Assembly: GCA_016222905.1 (NCBI GenBank)
Contig: JACRPZ010000084.1
Span: forward strand, 1 to 44,900
Direction of reading: 5' to 3'
Length of the DNA: 44,900 nucleotides
DNA from: Nitrospirota bacterium
Lineage (GTDB): Bacteria; Nitrospirota; Thermodesulfovibrionia; UBA6902
The stretch's first letter is position 1. Every line of letters begins with the position of its first letter. The position numbers and the translations under genes were made by a program. Below the pieces are notes generated by a model. It was not told the origin of the DNA. It saw only the letters and a list, made by a program, of their open reading frames with translations, and made no database searches. Shown here in pieces: positions 1-7,723 of this stretch.

Positions 1-7
1 ACTTCAT
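1..7 (-). CDS. First codons of a gene running off the left edge
   Basis: On the minus strand an ATG at 7-5 is followed by AAG and leaves the window. It is called only because a strong Shine-Dalgarno (GAGGAGGT) ends six bases upstream of it. Nothing can be said about the product. The gene is divergent from the efflux operon that starts at 215. Confidence 0.4.
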
Positions 8-107
8 ATGTGCACCTCCTCTTAAATTTTAGGGGATATTAACACTATCACCCTGTTTTAAACATTAGGGGTTAGCTTTTTGCTATCGCCCTCAGGAGGT
101 GCACTCT
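8..107 (-). promoter_or_regulatory. Structured 5' leader: SD-sequestering stem enclosing two similar hairpins
   Basis: Read on the minus strand, AGGAGGTGCAC at 20-10 contains the Shine-Dalgarno of the left-edge gene. It is perfectly complementary to GTGCACCTCCT at 104-94, about 73 bases upstream in the same RNA. The loop holds two related hairpins. One is 92-67 (AGGGCGATAGC, loop of A, GCTAACCCCT) and the other 54-31 (AGGGTGATAG, loop, TATCCCCT). Both follow the pattern AGGGYGATAG...TA.CCCCTAA. This suggests RNA-level control of translation (riboswitch, thermosensor or protein-binding leader), which is inference. I do not recognise a named riboswitch class. Confidence 0.5.
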
Positions 108-120
108 TTTTCATGTTATC

Positions 121-191
121 ATTCCCGCTTGTCGGGAATCTGACGTTTATCATAACTGTTTAAAACGACACGATTCCGGACAAGCCGGAAT
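121..191. repeat. Dispersed palindromic repeat pair (copy 1)
   Basis: Two short palindromes, ATTCCCG-CTTGT-CGGGAAT at 121-139 and ATTCCGG-ACAAG-CCGGAAT at 173-191, are separated by about 33 bases. The same arrangement recurs at 22796-22862. This is a REP/MITE-like intergenic repeat. It sits between the divergent left-edge gene and the efflux operon. Confidence 0.7.
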
Positions 192-214
192 GACAACGAA
201 ATAAGGAGACAGAC

Positions 215-1507
215 ATGAAGAAAATTATTATTTCGATTTTTTTATTACTGTTAATCCCTCTCAAAGCAGGCGCGGAAGATATCATTAAGAAGGGTGAGAC
301 CCTCAATTTACAGAGGTGCATTGAGATCAGTTTGTTGCGGCAGCCGAATATTCTTGCTGCGGCAAGTACCGTTGACGCAAACCGGAGCAGGGTGGGACAG
401 GCGCAGGCAAATTATTATCCCCAGATAAACCTGTCAGCAGGTTACAGCAGAATATCACCCATGGCAGGTACTGCGAGCGGCATCTCCACAGGAACTTCTT
501 CCGGCAATTATAATCAATACTCAAGCAGCGCCTCGCTGAGCCAGAATATCTATGACTTCGGCAGGACAGCGGCACAGGTGAAGATACAGAACCTCAATCT
601 TGATTCTTCCCGCTCAGACCTTGAGAATGTGTCGGAACTTACTATATTTAATGTTAAGCAGGCATATTATGGAATATTGGCGGCACAGAGGAACGTGATT
701 GTTGCCGCTGATTCCGTTAAACAATTCCAACAGCATCTTGAACAGGCTAAAGGATTTTTTGACGCCGGAACAAAGCCCAAGTTCGATGTCACGAAGGCGG
801 AAGTAGACCTCGGCAATGCAAAACTGAATCTGATTACCGCTGAAAATTCTTTGAAGATAGCCAGGGTGGTAATGAACAACGCAATGGGCGTACCGGATGC
901 GCCTGAATACGAGATAGAAGACAATCTTGATTTTTTAAAATTTGAAATTGCATTCGATAATGCCCTGGAGACGGCATATGCGAACAGGCCTGACCTCAAG
1001 TCTCTCATTTTCAAAAGAGAGGCGACGGAAAGCTCTATCAAGCTTGCAACCAGGCAGTATTATCCCTCCCTCTCAGGCAGCGCATCGTATAACTGGGCAG
1101 GAGAGGATTTCCCCCTTGATCACGGATGGTCAGCGGGAGCAACCTTATCGTTTCCGTTGTTCAGCGGGTTCCTTACCAAATATCAGGTGCAAGAGGCACA
1201 GGCAAACCTGAAGATAATCAGGGCAAACGAAGAGGCATTGAGGCAATCCGTTCTCCTTGAGATCCAGCAGGCGTTTCTGAACCTGCAGCAGGCAGAGGAG
1301 AAGATAAATACTGCGGGACTTAACGTGAAACAGGCTGAAGAGAACCTTGAGATCGCAAGCGGCAGGTATGGCGCGGGTGTGGGCAGCCCCATTGAGGTAA
1401 CAGATGCAGAGGTATCCATGATCAACGCAAAGACTTCTTATAACCAGGCTCTTTATGACTATAAGATCGCCCAGGCAAGCCTTGAGAAAGCAACGGGTGT
1501 AAGATGA
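215..1507 (+). CDS. TolC-family outer-membrane efflux channel
   Basis: This 430-residue protein has an N-terminal signal peptide (MKKIIISIFLLLLIPLKAGA) followed by the two-fold repeated alpha-helical/beta layout of OEP (TolC) proteins. Long Gln/Ala-rich helices lie around residues 35-215 and 240-425, including the typical SLSQNIYDFGRT and SFPLFSGFLTKYQV strands. The family forms trimeric outer-membrane channels joined to inner-membrane pumps by periplasmic adaptors. The start has a good ribosome binding site (AAGGAG, six bases upstream). The stop overlaps the next start as ATGA, so it is co-translated with the MacA-like adaptor. It is the only outer-membrane channel in an operon with two different pumps and probably serves both. 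Confidence 0.92.
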   Translation: MKKIIISIFLLLLIPLKAGAEDIIKKGETLNLQRCIEISLLRQPNILAAASTVDANRSRVGQAQANYYPQINLSAGYSRISPMAGTASGISTGTSSGNYNQYSSSASLSQNIYDFGRTAAQVKIQNLNLDSSRSDLENVSELTIFNVKQAYYGILAAQRNVIVAADSVKQFQQHLEQAKGFFDAGTKPKFDVTKAEVDLGNAKLNLITAENSLKIARVVMNNAMGVPDAPEYEIEDNLDFLKFEIAFDNALETAYANRPDLKSLIFKREATESSIKLATRQYYPSLSGSASYNWAGEDFPLDHGWSAGATLSFPLFSGFLTKYQVQEAQANLKIIRANEEALRQSVLLEIQQAFLNLQQAEEKINTAGLNVKQAEENLEIASGRYGAGVGSPIEVTDAEVSMINAKTSYNQALYDYKIAQASLEKATGVR

Positions 1508-2679
1508 AAAAAATATTAATCGGCATTTTAATCGCAGCCGCAGTTGGATCAGCAGCGTTTTTTTTATTCAAAGGCAATAAAGACGAGATGAATTTCAAGA
1601 CTGAAAAAGTTGCCAAAGGCGATATCGTATCATCCATTACCGCATCAGGCGCGGTAAACGCGGTGACAACAGTCCTTGTCGGAACACAGGTCTCCGGCAC
1701 AATAAAAAATATATATGTTGATTTCAATTCCGTGGTAAAACAGGGACAGCTCATAGCGCAGATTGACCCGGCTATTTTCGAAGCGCAGGTGGAGCAGGCA
1801 AAGGCGAACCTCCTTTCAGCAAAGGCAAACGTGGAAAAGGCAAACGTGGCGCTGGCGGACGCGCAGAGAACTCTGAAGAGACAAAAAGAACTCTTTACAA
1901 AGAATCTGATAGCAATGAGCGACGTTGACGCTGCCGGGACAGCCTATGATGCAGCCGTCACACAGGTGAGCGCTGCAAAGGCGCAGATGGCCCAGACAGA
2001 GGCTGCCCTGAAGATAACAGAGACGAACCTGAGATATACGAGGATAGTATCTCCGGTAAACGGAACCGTCGTATCCAGAAACGTGGATACAGGCCAGACA
2101 GTCGCGGCCAGCTTCCAGACGCCGACACTCTTTAACATTGCGCAGGACCTTACGAAGATGCAGATAAACAGCAGCGTTGCCGAGGCTGATATAGGGAAGA
2201 TACAGATAGGCCAGCCGGTTGAATTCACTGTTGACGCCTATCCCGACAGCCCCTTCAAAGGCACTGTATCCGAGATAAGGAATGCGCCGGTCACTGTCCA
2301 GAACGTAGTCACATATGATGTGGTGGTCAAGGTTGACAATCCTGAACTGAAGTTAAAGCCCGGGATGACCGCAAATGTATCAATCATCGTTTCAAGCAAA
2401 AGTAATGTCCTCAGGATACCAAATGCAGCCCTTCGCTTCAAGCCTTCTGCTTCTGATCAGCAAAAGACAAATGAGAAGAGGGAAAAGGGCAGCGGAGTAT
2501 GGGTCCTTGAGAACGAGAAACCCAAGCGCATTGCAATAACAACCGGCATAAGCGACAGCACATATACTGAACTACTTTCAGGCAAAATAAGGGAGGGACA
2601 GGAAGTGATCGTCGAGTCACTTTCAAAACCAAAAAATCAGTCACAGTCCCCGTCTTCAGTGCCGCGCATGCGTTTCTGA
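1504..2679 (+). CDS. macA: MacA-like periplasmic adaptor (HlyD/RND membrane-fusion family)
   Basis: This 391-residue protein has an N-terminal membrane anchor (about residues 4-22), a lipoyl/barrel-sandwich half (VSGTIKNIYVDFNSVVKQGQ), a coiled-coil hairpin at about residues 90-160 rich in Ala/Lys/Gln, and a second lipoyl half (SPVNGTVVSRNVDTGQTV). A beta-barrel domain with the usual PDSPFKGTVSEIRNAP segment follows. In the family this protein bridges an inner-membrane ABC permease and TolC. It overlaps the channel gene by four bases and lies one base before the ATPase gene, an arrangement diagnostic of a MacAB-TolC type exporter. The substrate (drug, peptide, lipid or siderophore) cannot be read from sequence. 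Confidence 0.9.
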   Translation: MKKILIGILIAAAVGSAAFFLFKGNKDEMNFKTEKVAKGDIVSSITASGAVNAVTTVLVGTQVSGTIKNIYVDFNSVVKQGQLIAQIDPAIFEAQVEQAKANLLSAKANVEKANVALADAQRTLKRQKELFTKNLIAMSDVDAAGTAYDAAVTQVSAAKAQMAQTEAALKITETNLRYTRIVSPVNGTVVSRNVDTGQTVAASFQTPTLFNIAQDLTKMQINSSVAEADIGKIQIGQPVEFTVDAYPDSPFKGTVSEIRNAPVTVQNVVTYDVVVKVDNPELKLKPGMTANVSIIVSSKSNVLRIPNAALRFKPSASDQQKTNEKREKGSGVWVLENEKPKRIAITTGISDSTYTELLSGKIREGQEVIVESLSKPKNQSQSPSSVPRMRF

Positions 2680-2680
2680 T

Positions 2681-3373
2681 ATGGCCCTCATCGAAACACA
2701 TGAGATCACCAAGACTTACAATCTTGGTGATATAGCCTTGAATGCCCTCAATAATGTTTCACTGAATATTGAAAAAGGCGAATTCATAGCCATCATGGGG
2801 CCCTCCGGTTCAGGCAAGTCTACATTTATGAATATTATCGGCTGTCTTGATAAGCCGACAGGCGGAAGGTATCTGCTCGAAGGGGTCGATGTGGCTCACA
2901 TGAACAGGGATGAGCTTGCATCCATAAGAAACAAAAAGATAGGCTTTGTCTTTCAGGGTTTTAATCTGCTGCCGAGGACTTCAGCAATAGAGAACGTTGA
3001 GCTCCCTCTGCTCTATGACGGCCTTGCCGCAAAGGAGAGGGCAGAGCGCTCAGCAGCAGCGCTTGCAAAAGTCGGTCTTGCAGGGAGGGAAAACCACCAT
3101 CCTAACCAGCTCTCAGGAGGCCAGCAGCAGAGAGTGGCCATCGCACGGGCGCTGGTAAACAACTCGCCTATAATCCTCGCGGATGAGCCGACAGGGAACC
3201 TTGACACAAAGACAAGCGCTGAGATAATGGAGCTTTTTGTGAGATTGAACAAAGAGTCAAATATCACGATCATTGTTGTGACCCATGAAAAGGACATAGC
3301 TGATTTCAGCAGGAGGCTGATATTCTTCAGGGACGGCGTTGTCCTCAGCGATGAATCATCAGGGAAGATATGA
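2681..3373 (+). CDS. MacB/LolD-type ABC transporter ATP-binding protein
   Basis: This 230-residue ATPase has Walker [10 protein letters not shown], a Q-loop ([22 protein letters not shown]), the signature LSGGQQQR, Walker [12 protein letters not shown] and an H-loop (VVTHEKD). The NLLPR...NVELPL segment is characteristic of the LolD/MacB/FtsE subfamily that powers mechanotransmission rather than classical substrate import. In E. coli MacB the ATPase is fused to the permease; here the two are separate genes, as in many other bacteria. It starts one base after the adaptor stop and overlaps the permease start by four bases. Confidence 0.93.
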   Translation: MALIETHEITKTYNLGDIALNALNNVSLNIEKGEFIAIMGPSGSGKSTFMNIIGCLDKPTGGRYLLEGVDVAHMNRDELASIRNKKIGFVFQGFNLLPRTSAIENVELPLLYDGLAAKERAERSAAALAKVGLAGRENHHPNQLSGGQQQRVAIARALVNNSPIILADEPTGNLDTKTSAEIMELFVRLNKESNITIIVVTHEKDIADFSRRLIFFRDGVVLSDESSGKI

Positions 3374-4599
3374 TCAATATACCTTCAACAATACGCATAT
3401 CCTTCAGGGCGCTCAGGGTGAACAAGATGCGCTCTGCCCTCACCATGCTCGGAATTATCATTGGAGTCGGCGCTGTCATCACCATGCTTGCTGTGGGAAC
3501 GGGAGCGAAACAGAAGCTTGGGGACCAACTCGCAAGCATTGGAAGCAATCTTATCATGATAGTGCCAGGATCAAGCGCCGCAGGCGGGGTGAGGATGGGG
3601 GCAGGGACACAGTCTACGCTTTCCATAAGTGATGCAGATGCAATACAGAAGGAGTGCCCTGCGGTATTGTATGTTGCGCCGGTACACAGCGGGTCGGCCC
3701 AGGTGGTCTACGGCAACCAGAACTGGGCTACCAGCATTACCGGGACCACGACAAATATGCTCTCTGTGAGGGATTGGCCGCTGACAGGGGGAAGGCCTTT
3801 CAGCGATGAAGAGGTCAGGAGCGCGGCAAAGGTCTGCCTGCTCGGCCAGATAGTAGTTGATAATCTCTTCGGAGGCATCAACCCCATCGGCCAGATCATC
3901 AGGATAAAGAATGTGCCCTTTACGGTCATTGGGATCCTTGATACTAAAGGCCAGGACCCTACCGGACGCGACCAGGACGATACCATCTACGTCCCGATAA
4001 CAACAGCACAGAAGAAGCTCTTCGGCACTGCATTCCCGGGGATGGTGAGGATAATAATGGTGAAGGCAAAAAGCACTGAAGACCTTGCCGCAGCAGAAAA
4101 ACAGATAAACGAACTGCTGAGGCAGAGGCACCATATCGGGCAGAATGAGGAGGAAGACTTTACAGTGCGTAACCTTACACAGTTTATGCAAGCCGCAGAG
4201 CAGCAGGCAAGGGTAATGGCCCTGCTGCTTGGGGCAATTGCGTCTGTATCCCTGCTTGTGGGAGGAATCGGCATAATGAACATCATGCTGGTCTCGGTCA
4301 CGGAACGTACCAGGGAGATCGGCATCAGGATGGCTATCGGGGCCAAGACCTGGGACATCAGGCTCCAGTTCATCATAGAGGCGCTTATCCTCTCTATGAT
4401 AGGAGGGGTGGCGGGGATCATTGTAGGCATATCCGGCTCAGAGATATTGTCGATGCTCGCAGGATGGAGCACTGTCGTGTCTCCCTTTTCTATCCTGCTG
4501 GCCTTTGGTTTTTCAGCGCTGGTTGGAATATTCTTCGGATTTTACCCTGCTTACAAAGCTTCTCTGCTTGATCCTATAGATGCGTTGAGATATGAATAA
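3370..4599 (+). CDS. macB: MacB-type ABC transporter permease
   Basis: This 409-residue protein has the MacB_PCD plus FtsX layout. One N-terminal transmembrane helix is preceded by the conserved segment [25 protein letters not shown] large periplasmic domain spans roughly residues 45-270. Three C-terminal helices follow, with the signature [21 protein letters not shown] and the terminal [17 protein letters not shown]. It overlaps the ATPase gene by four bases. It should form the MacB-like dimer with the preceding ATPase and work with the MacA- and TolC-like proteins encoded upstream. A block of hairpin repeats separates it from the EmrA-like gene. Confidence 0.92.
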   Translation: MINIPSTIRISFRALRVNKMRSALTMLGIIIGVGAVITMLAVGTGAKQKLGDQLASIGSNLIMIVPGSSAAGGVRMGAGTQSTLSISDADAIQKECPAVLYVAPVHSGSAQVVYGNQNWATSITGTTTNMLSVRDWPLTGGRPFSDEEVRSAAKVCLLGQIVVDNLFGGINPIGQIIRIKNVPFTVIGILDTKGQDPTGRDQDDTIYVPITTAQKKLFGTAFPGMVRIIMVKAKSTEDLAAAEKQINELLRQRHHIGQNEEEDFTVRNLTQFMQAAEQQARVMALLLGAIASVSLLVGGIGIMNIMLVSVTERTREIGIRMAIGAKTWDIRLQFIIEALILSMIGGVAGIIVGISGSEILSMLAGWSTVVSPFSILLAFGFSALVGIFFGFYPAYKASLLDPIDALRYE

Positions 4600-4607
4600 G
4601 CTAATTA

Positions 4608-4698
4608 ATTCCCCCTTTGTAAAAGGGGGATGCAGGGGGATTTTTTGAAATTTTATAAAATCTCCCCTCACCCCTCTTTGCCTAAGAGGGGAAGGACA
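4608..4698. repeat. Hairpin-rich intergenic repeat block
   Basis: CCCCCTTTGTAAAAGGGGG followed by a second GGGGG-ATTTTTT run, then CCCCTCTTTGCCTAAGAGGGG, gives at least two stable hairpins in a 90-base stretch. A related element (CCCCCTTAAAAAAGGGGG) lies at 43742-43760. The block divides the MacAB part of the export operon from the EmrAB part. It could act as an attenuator or mRNA processing site, or be an inert mobile repeat. Confidence 0.6.
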
Positions 4699-4724
4699 AA
4701 AAATAAAACTCGCGAGAGGTAGAA

Positions 4725-5825
4725 ATGGAAGAACAAAAGACTTCACCACCTGCAAATCATAAAAAAAAGAAAATAGCCGCTGTGGTCTTTGCACTTATTG
4801 CAATAACAGGCATTATCATAGGCTATCTTTATGTCCAGTATAAAAAGACCCACATCACAACAGACGATGCGTTTATCACAGGGCGCGTTCATACCATCGC
4901 ATCAAAAGTTTCAGGGACAGTAAAAACCATTTACATTAAAGACAATCAGACAGTTAAGCAGGGAGAGCTTCTTATTGAAATAGACCCGGCGGATATTGAA
5001 GTAAGGCAGAAAGAATCCTCTTCAGGTCTTGAAGCAGAAAAGTCAAAACTCATAGAGTTGAAATCTAAACTAGATACAGCACGGCAGCAGTTTGAAGAGC
5101 TTAAATCGGCAGTTGGAGTAGTAAAGGCAAATATCGAGCTTCAGGATGCAAGCATGAAACAGGCAGAGGCAGATATGAATAGGGCCGAGAACCTCTTTAA
5201 AGAAGGCCTTATCTCAGAAGAAAGATTTGAGAAGACAAAGACAGCGTATGATGTTGTGCTTGCCCAGGTAAAATCTGTCAAAGAGGAAGTCAAACAGGCA
5301 GAGTCGCGCCTTGAGACACAGAAGGCAATCATAAGACAGGCCTCTGCGGCAATAGAACCGCAAAATGCATTGATCAGACAAAAAGAGGCTTCACTGGCAG
5401 CATCTGAACTCAACCTCGGCTATACAAAGATTTCTGCCCCTACTGATGGTTATATAACAAGGAAATCTGTTGAAACGGGAAATCAGATTCAGACGGGACA
5501 GCCTCTTATGGCTGTTGTGTCTCTTTCTGATACATGGATTTTAGCCAACTTCAAAGAGACGCAGCTTGAAAGAGTGAAAGTAGGACAGAAGGTTGAAATA
5601 GAAATAGATTCCTATCCCGGTAAAAAATTCACAGGTAGAATAGAAAGCATAATGGCTGGAACCGGTTCAGTATTTTCGCTCTTTCCGGCGGAGAACGCTA
5701 CGGGAAATTATGTTAAGGTCGTACAGAGGGTACCGGTGAAAATAGTGTTTGATAAAAATACAGACTCCGAACATATTTTGCGAATCGGAATGTCTGTTGC
5801 CCCGACTGTTTTAATTCAAGAATGA
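4725..5825 (+). CDS. emrA: EmrA-like periplasmic adaptor (HlyD family)
   Basis: This 366-residue protein has a short Lys-rich cytoplasmic tail, one transmembrane helix (about residues 15-37), the EmrA hallmark HITTDDAFITGRVHTIASKVSG, a long coiled-coil hairpin (about residues 90-220), and a second lipoyl half with YTKISAPTDGYITRKSVETGNQI. A beta-barrel domain (LANFKETQLERVKVGQKVEIEID) follows. EmrA proteins couple DHA2-type MFS pumps to TolC. The ribosome binding site is GAGAGG, five bases before ATG. The stop overlaps the MFS gene start (ATGA), indicating translational coupling. Confidence 0.9.
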   Translation: MEEQKTSPPANHKKKKIAAVVFALIAITGIIIGYLYVQYKKTHITTDDAFITGRVHTIASKVSGTVKTIYIKDNQTVKQGELLIEIDPADIEVRQKESSSGLEAEKSKLIELKSKLDTARQQFEELKSAVGVVKANIELQDASMKQAEADMNRAENLFKEGLISEERFEKTKTAYDVVLAQVKSVKEEVKQAESRLETQKAIIRQASAAIEPQNALIRQKEASLAASELNLGYTKISAPTDGYITRKSVETGNQIQTGQPLMAVVSLSDTWILANFKETQLERVKVGQKVEIEIDSYPGKKFTGRIESIMAGTGSVFSLFPAENATGNYVKVVQRVPVKIVFDKNTDSEHILRIGMSVAPTVLIQE

Positions 5826-7339
5826 ACAAATGGCTTGTCGCGTTAACAGTAATGCTCCCCACGCTGATCGAGATCATAGACACTTCTGTTGTCAATGTCT
5901 CTCTGGACCACATACGCGGAAGCCTTTCTGCCGGCATTGACGAATCCACATGGACGATCACGTCATACCTTGTGTCCAATGCCATTATAATCCCCATGAC
6001 GGGATGGCTCAGCAGATATTTCGGCAGGAAGCGGTATATGATGGCTTCCATATCTTTATTTACTCTGAGTTCACTGCTTTGCGGATTGGCCTGGAATCTG
6101 CAGAGCCTTGTCTTTTTCAGGGTGCTTCAGGGTATCGGAGGAGGCGCACTGCAGCCCTTGTCGCAGTCAATACTCTTTGAGACATTCCCGAAAAAGCAGC
6201 ATGGGATGGCCATGGCAATATTCGGCGTAGGCATCATGTTCGGACCCATAATCGGGCCGCTTCTCGGAGGCTGGATAACTGACAACTGGTCCTGGCACTG
6301 GATCTTCTTTATAAATATCCCTATAGGCATCATATCTATATTGCTTGTGGCATTTGTAATAATTGACCCGCCGTATATGCAGCGGATGAAGATGAAGATC
6401 GACTACTGGGGGCTTGCTTTGCTCTCAACAGCGCTTGGATGCCTGCAGATAGTCCTTGATAAGGGAGAGAGGGCGGACTGGTTTGCGTCGGATTTTATAA
6501 CATGGCTGAGCATACTATCAGCAGCCACTTTCATACTCTTTGTGATCAATGAATTGTTCGCTGAACATCCCATCGTAAATCTGAAGACGTTCAAAAACGT
6601 AACCTTCAGCGCGGGCAATATAATCATGTTCCTTGCATTTTTCAATCTGTTCGGCAGCATTGTACTGCTGCCGATATACCTTCAGACGCTTATGGGATAT
6701 ACCTCAACACTTGCAGGAGTAGTGCTTGGCCCCGGCGGGATAGCAACACTCATTGCAATGCCTATAGCGGGAAGACTTATAACAAAGGTGAATCCAAAGG
6801 GCTTGCTCGGATTTGGCATACTTGTGGCCGCTTACTCTGTTCATCTCATGTCCAATTTTAATCTTGCCGCTGATTTTAATACCATTATCTGGCCGAGGCT
6901 CGTGCTTGGTGTCGGTATGGGATTTATTTTTATACCCCTTACGACCATGACCATGTCGGGCATCAAGAAAGAGGAAATGGGCAACGCAACAGGAATCTAT
7001 AATCTCCTCAGGAACCTCGGTGGCAGTTTCGGTGTTGCGTTTATTACGACCATGATAACAAGGCGAGCGCAGTTCCATCAGACACGTCTTGTAGAACATC
7101 TCACTCCGTTTGATAGAAGCTACCAAATAACTACGTCACAGTTATCGCAGATTTTCCAGCAAAAGGGATTCGATCCGGCCACTTCAGAGCAAGCAGGGTT
7201 GAGCAGTATTTACGGTCAGTTATTGAGACAGGCCTCGATGATGTCTTTTAATGATGCTTTTCATCTGCTCAGCGTGCTTATGATATGCACCTTTCCCCTC
7301 CTTTTTTTAATAAAGAGGCCTAAGATAGATAGTCATTAG
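5822..7339 (+). CDS. emrB: EmrB/QacA-type MFS efflux pump (DHA2 family, 14 TM)
   Basis: This 505-residue integral membrane protein begins MNKWLVALTVMLPTLIEIID. The aspartate in the first helix (IDTSVVNVSL), the motif A-like loop SRYFGRKRYMM, and the helix-5 motif C-like GVGIMFGPIIGPLLGGWI are typical of DHA2 drug:proton antiporters such as EmrB. Length and hydrophobicity fit 14 helices. With the EmrA-like adaptor and the upstream TolC-like channel it would form a tripartite pump for hydrophobic compounds. It is the last gene of the operon and converges on the VanZ-like gene, with only six bases between the stops and no obvious rho-independent terminator. Confidence 0.92.
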   Translation: MNKWLVALTVMLPTLIEIIDTSVVNVSLDHIRGSLSAGIDESTWTITSYLVSNAIIIPMTGWLSRYFGRKRYMMASISLFTLSSLLCGLAWNLQSLVFFRVLQGIGGGALQPLSQSILFETFPKKQHGMAMAIFGVGIMFGPIIGPLLGGWITDNWSWHWIFFINIPIGIISILLVAFVIIDPPYMQRMKMKIDYWGLALLSTALGCLQIVLDKGERADWFASDFITWLSILSAATFILFVINELFAEHPIVNLKTFKNVTFSAGNIIMFLAFFNLFGSIVLLPIYLQTLMGYTSTLAGVVLGPGGIATLIAMPIAGRLITKVNPKGLLGFGILVAAYSVHLMSNFNLAADFNTIIWPRLVLGVGMGFIFIPLTTMTMSGIKKEEMGNATGIYNLLRNLGGSFGVAFITTMITRRAQFHQTRLVEHLTPFDRSYQITTSQLSQIFQQKGFDPATSEQAGLSSIYGQLLRQASMMSFNDAFHLLSVLMICTFPLLFLIKRPKIDSH

Positions 7340-7345
7340 GTTTTT

Positions 7346-7723
7346 TCATCCGCGGCTGCTTAATTTTGCGGCAAGGAAGCTTCCAAGCAGAGCCCCAAAG
7401 GAATCAGCAATAATATCGCCGATTGATGCGACCCTGCCCGGGACGTAATATTGATGAAGCTCGTCGCTGACTCCATAAATGACCGCAAAAATCAAAGTGA
7501 TCAGAAGAAGGTATTTCTTTAAACCACTTTTCAAAAAAGAGAAGTAGAGCAAAAGAGCAAGTATAAAATAAACAAAGGCGTGGATGATTTTGTCTGTGCC
7601 GTGGATTAAGTTGGGCAGAAGTTGACTCTTCGAGGAGAGATAGAATATCAGCCCCATGTAACTTATCGTGAAGAACCAGAGGCTTACCGCTGTTAGTTTG
7701 TTTATTTGCCCGGCTCTCTTCAT
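7346..7723 (-). CDS. VanZ-like membrane protein
   Basis: This protein of about 125 residues has four hydrophobic segments and the conserved VanZ-family pattern DKIIHAFVYFILALLLYF...YGVSDELHQYYVPGR.ASIGDIIADSFGALLG. The family is named after VanZ (low-level teicoplanin resistance); the biochemical role of most members is unknown. I chose the ATG at 7723 because it overlaps the feoB stop as TGATG; a start seven codons upstream (7744) is possible. The coupling to feoB suggests co-expression under Fur control, which is unusual for this family. Confidence 0.85.
   Translation of the reverse strand: MKRAGQINKLTAVSLWFFTISYMGLIFYLSSKSQLLPNLIHGTDKIIHAFVYFILALLLYFSFLKSGLKKYLLLITLIFAVIYGVSDELHQYYVPGRVASIGDIIADSFGALLGSFLAAKLSSRG

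Noticed and set aside
8-107. Assignment of the leader to guanidine-II (mini-ykkC), preQ1, c-di-GMP or fluoride riboswitches
   Set aside because: The hairpin loops lack the mini-ykkC ACGR motif, and the core signatures I can recall for the other classes are absent.
10-110. Plus-strand terminator formed by GTGCACCTCCT/AGGAGGTGCAC followed by CTTTTT
   Set aside because: The loop of about 73 bases is too long for a rho-independent terminator; the RBS-sequestering reading on the minus strand explains the pairing better.
3571-4191. 206-codon open frame on the minus strand
   Set aside because: Lies wholly inside the MacB-type permease gene on the other strand; composition is that of a shadow frame and no family features appear.
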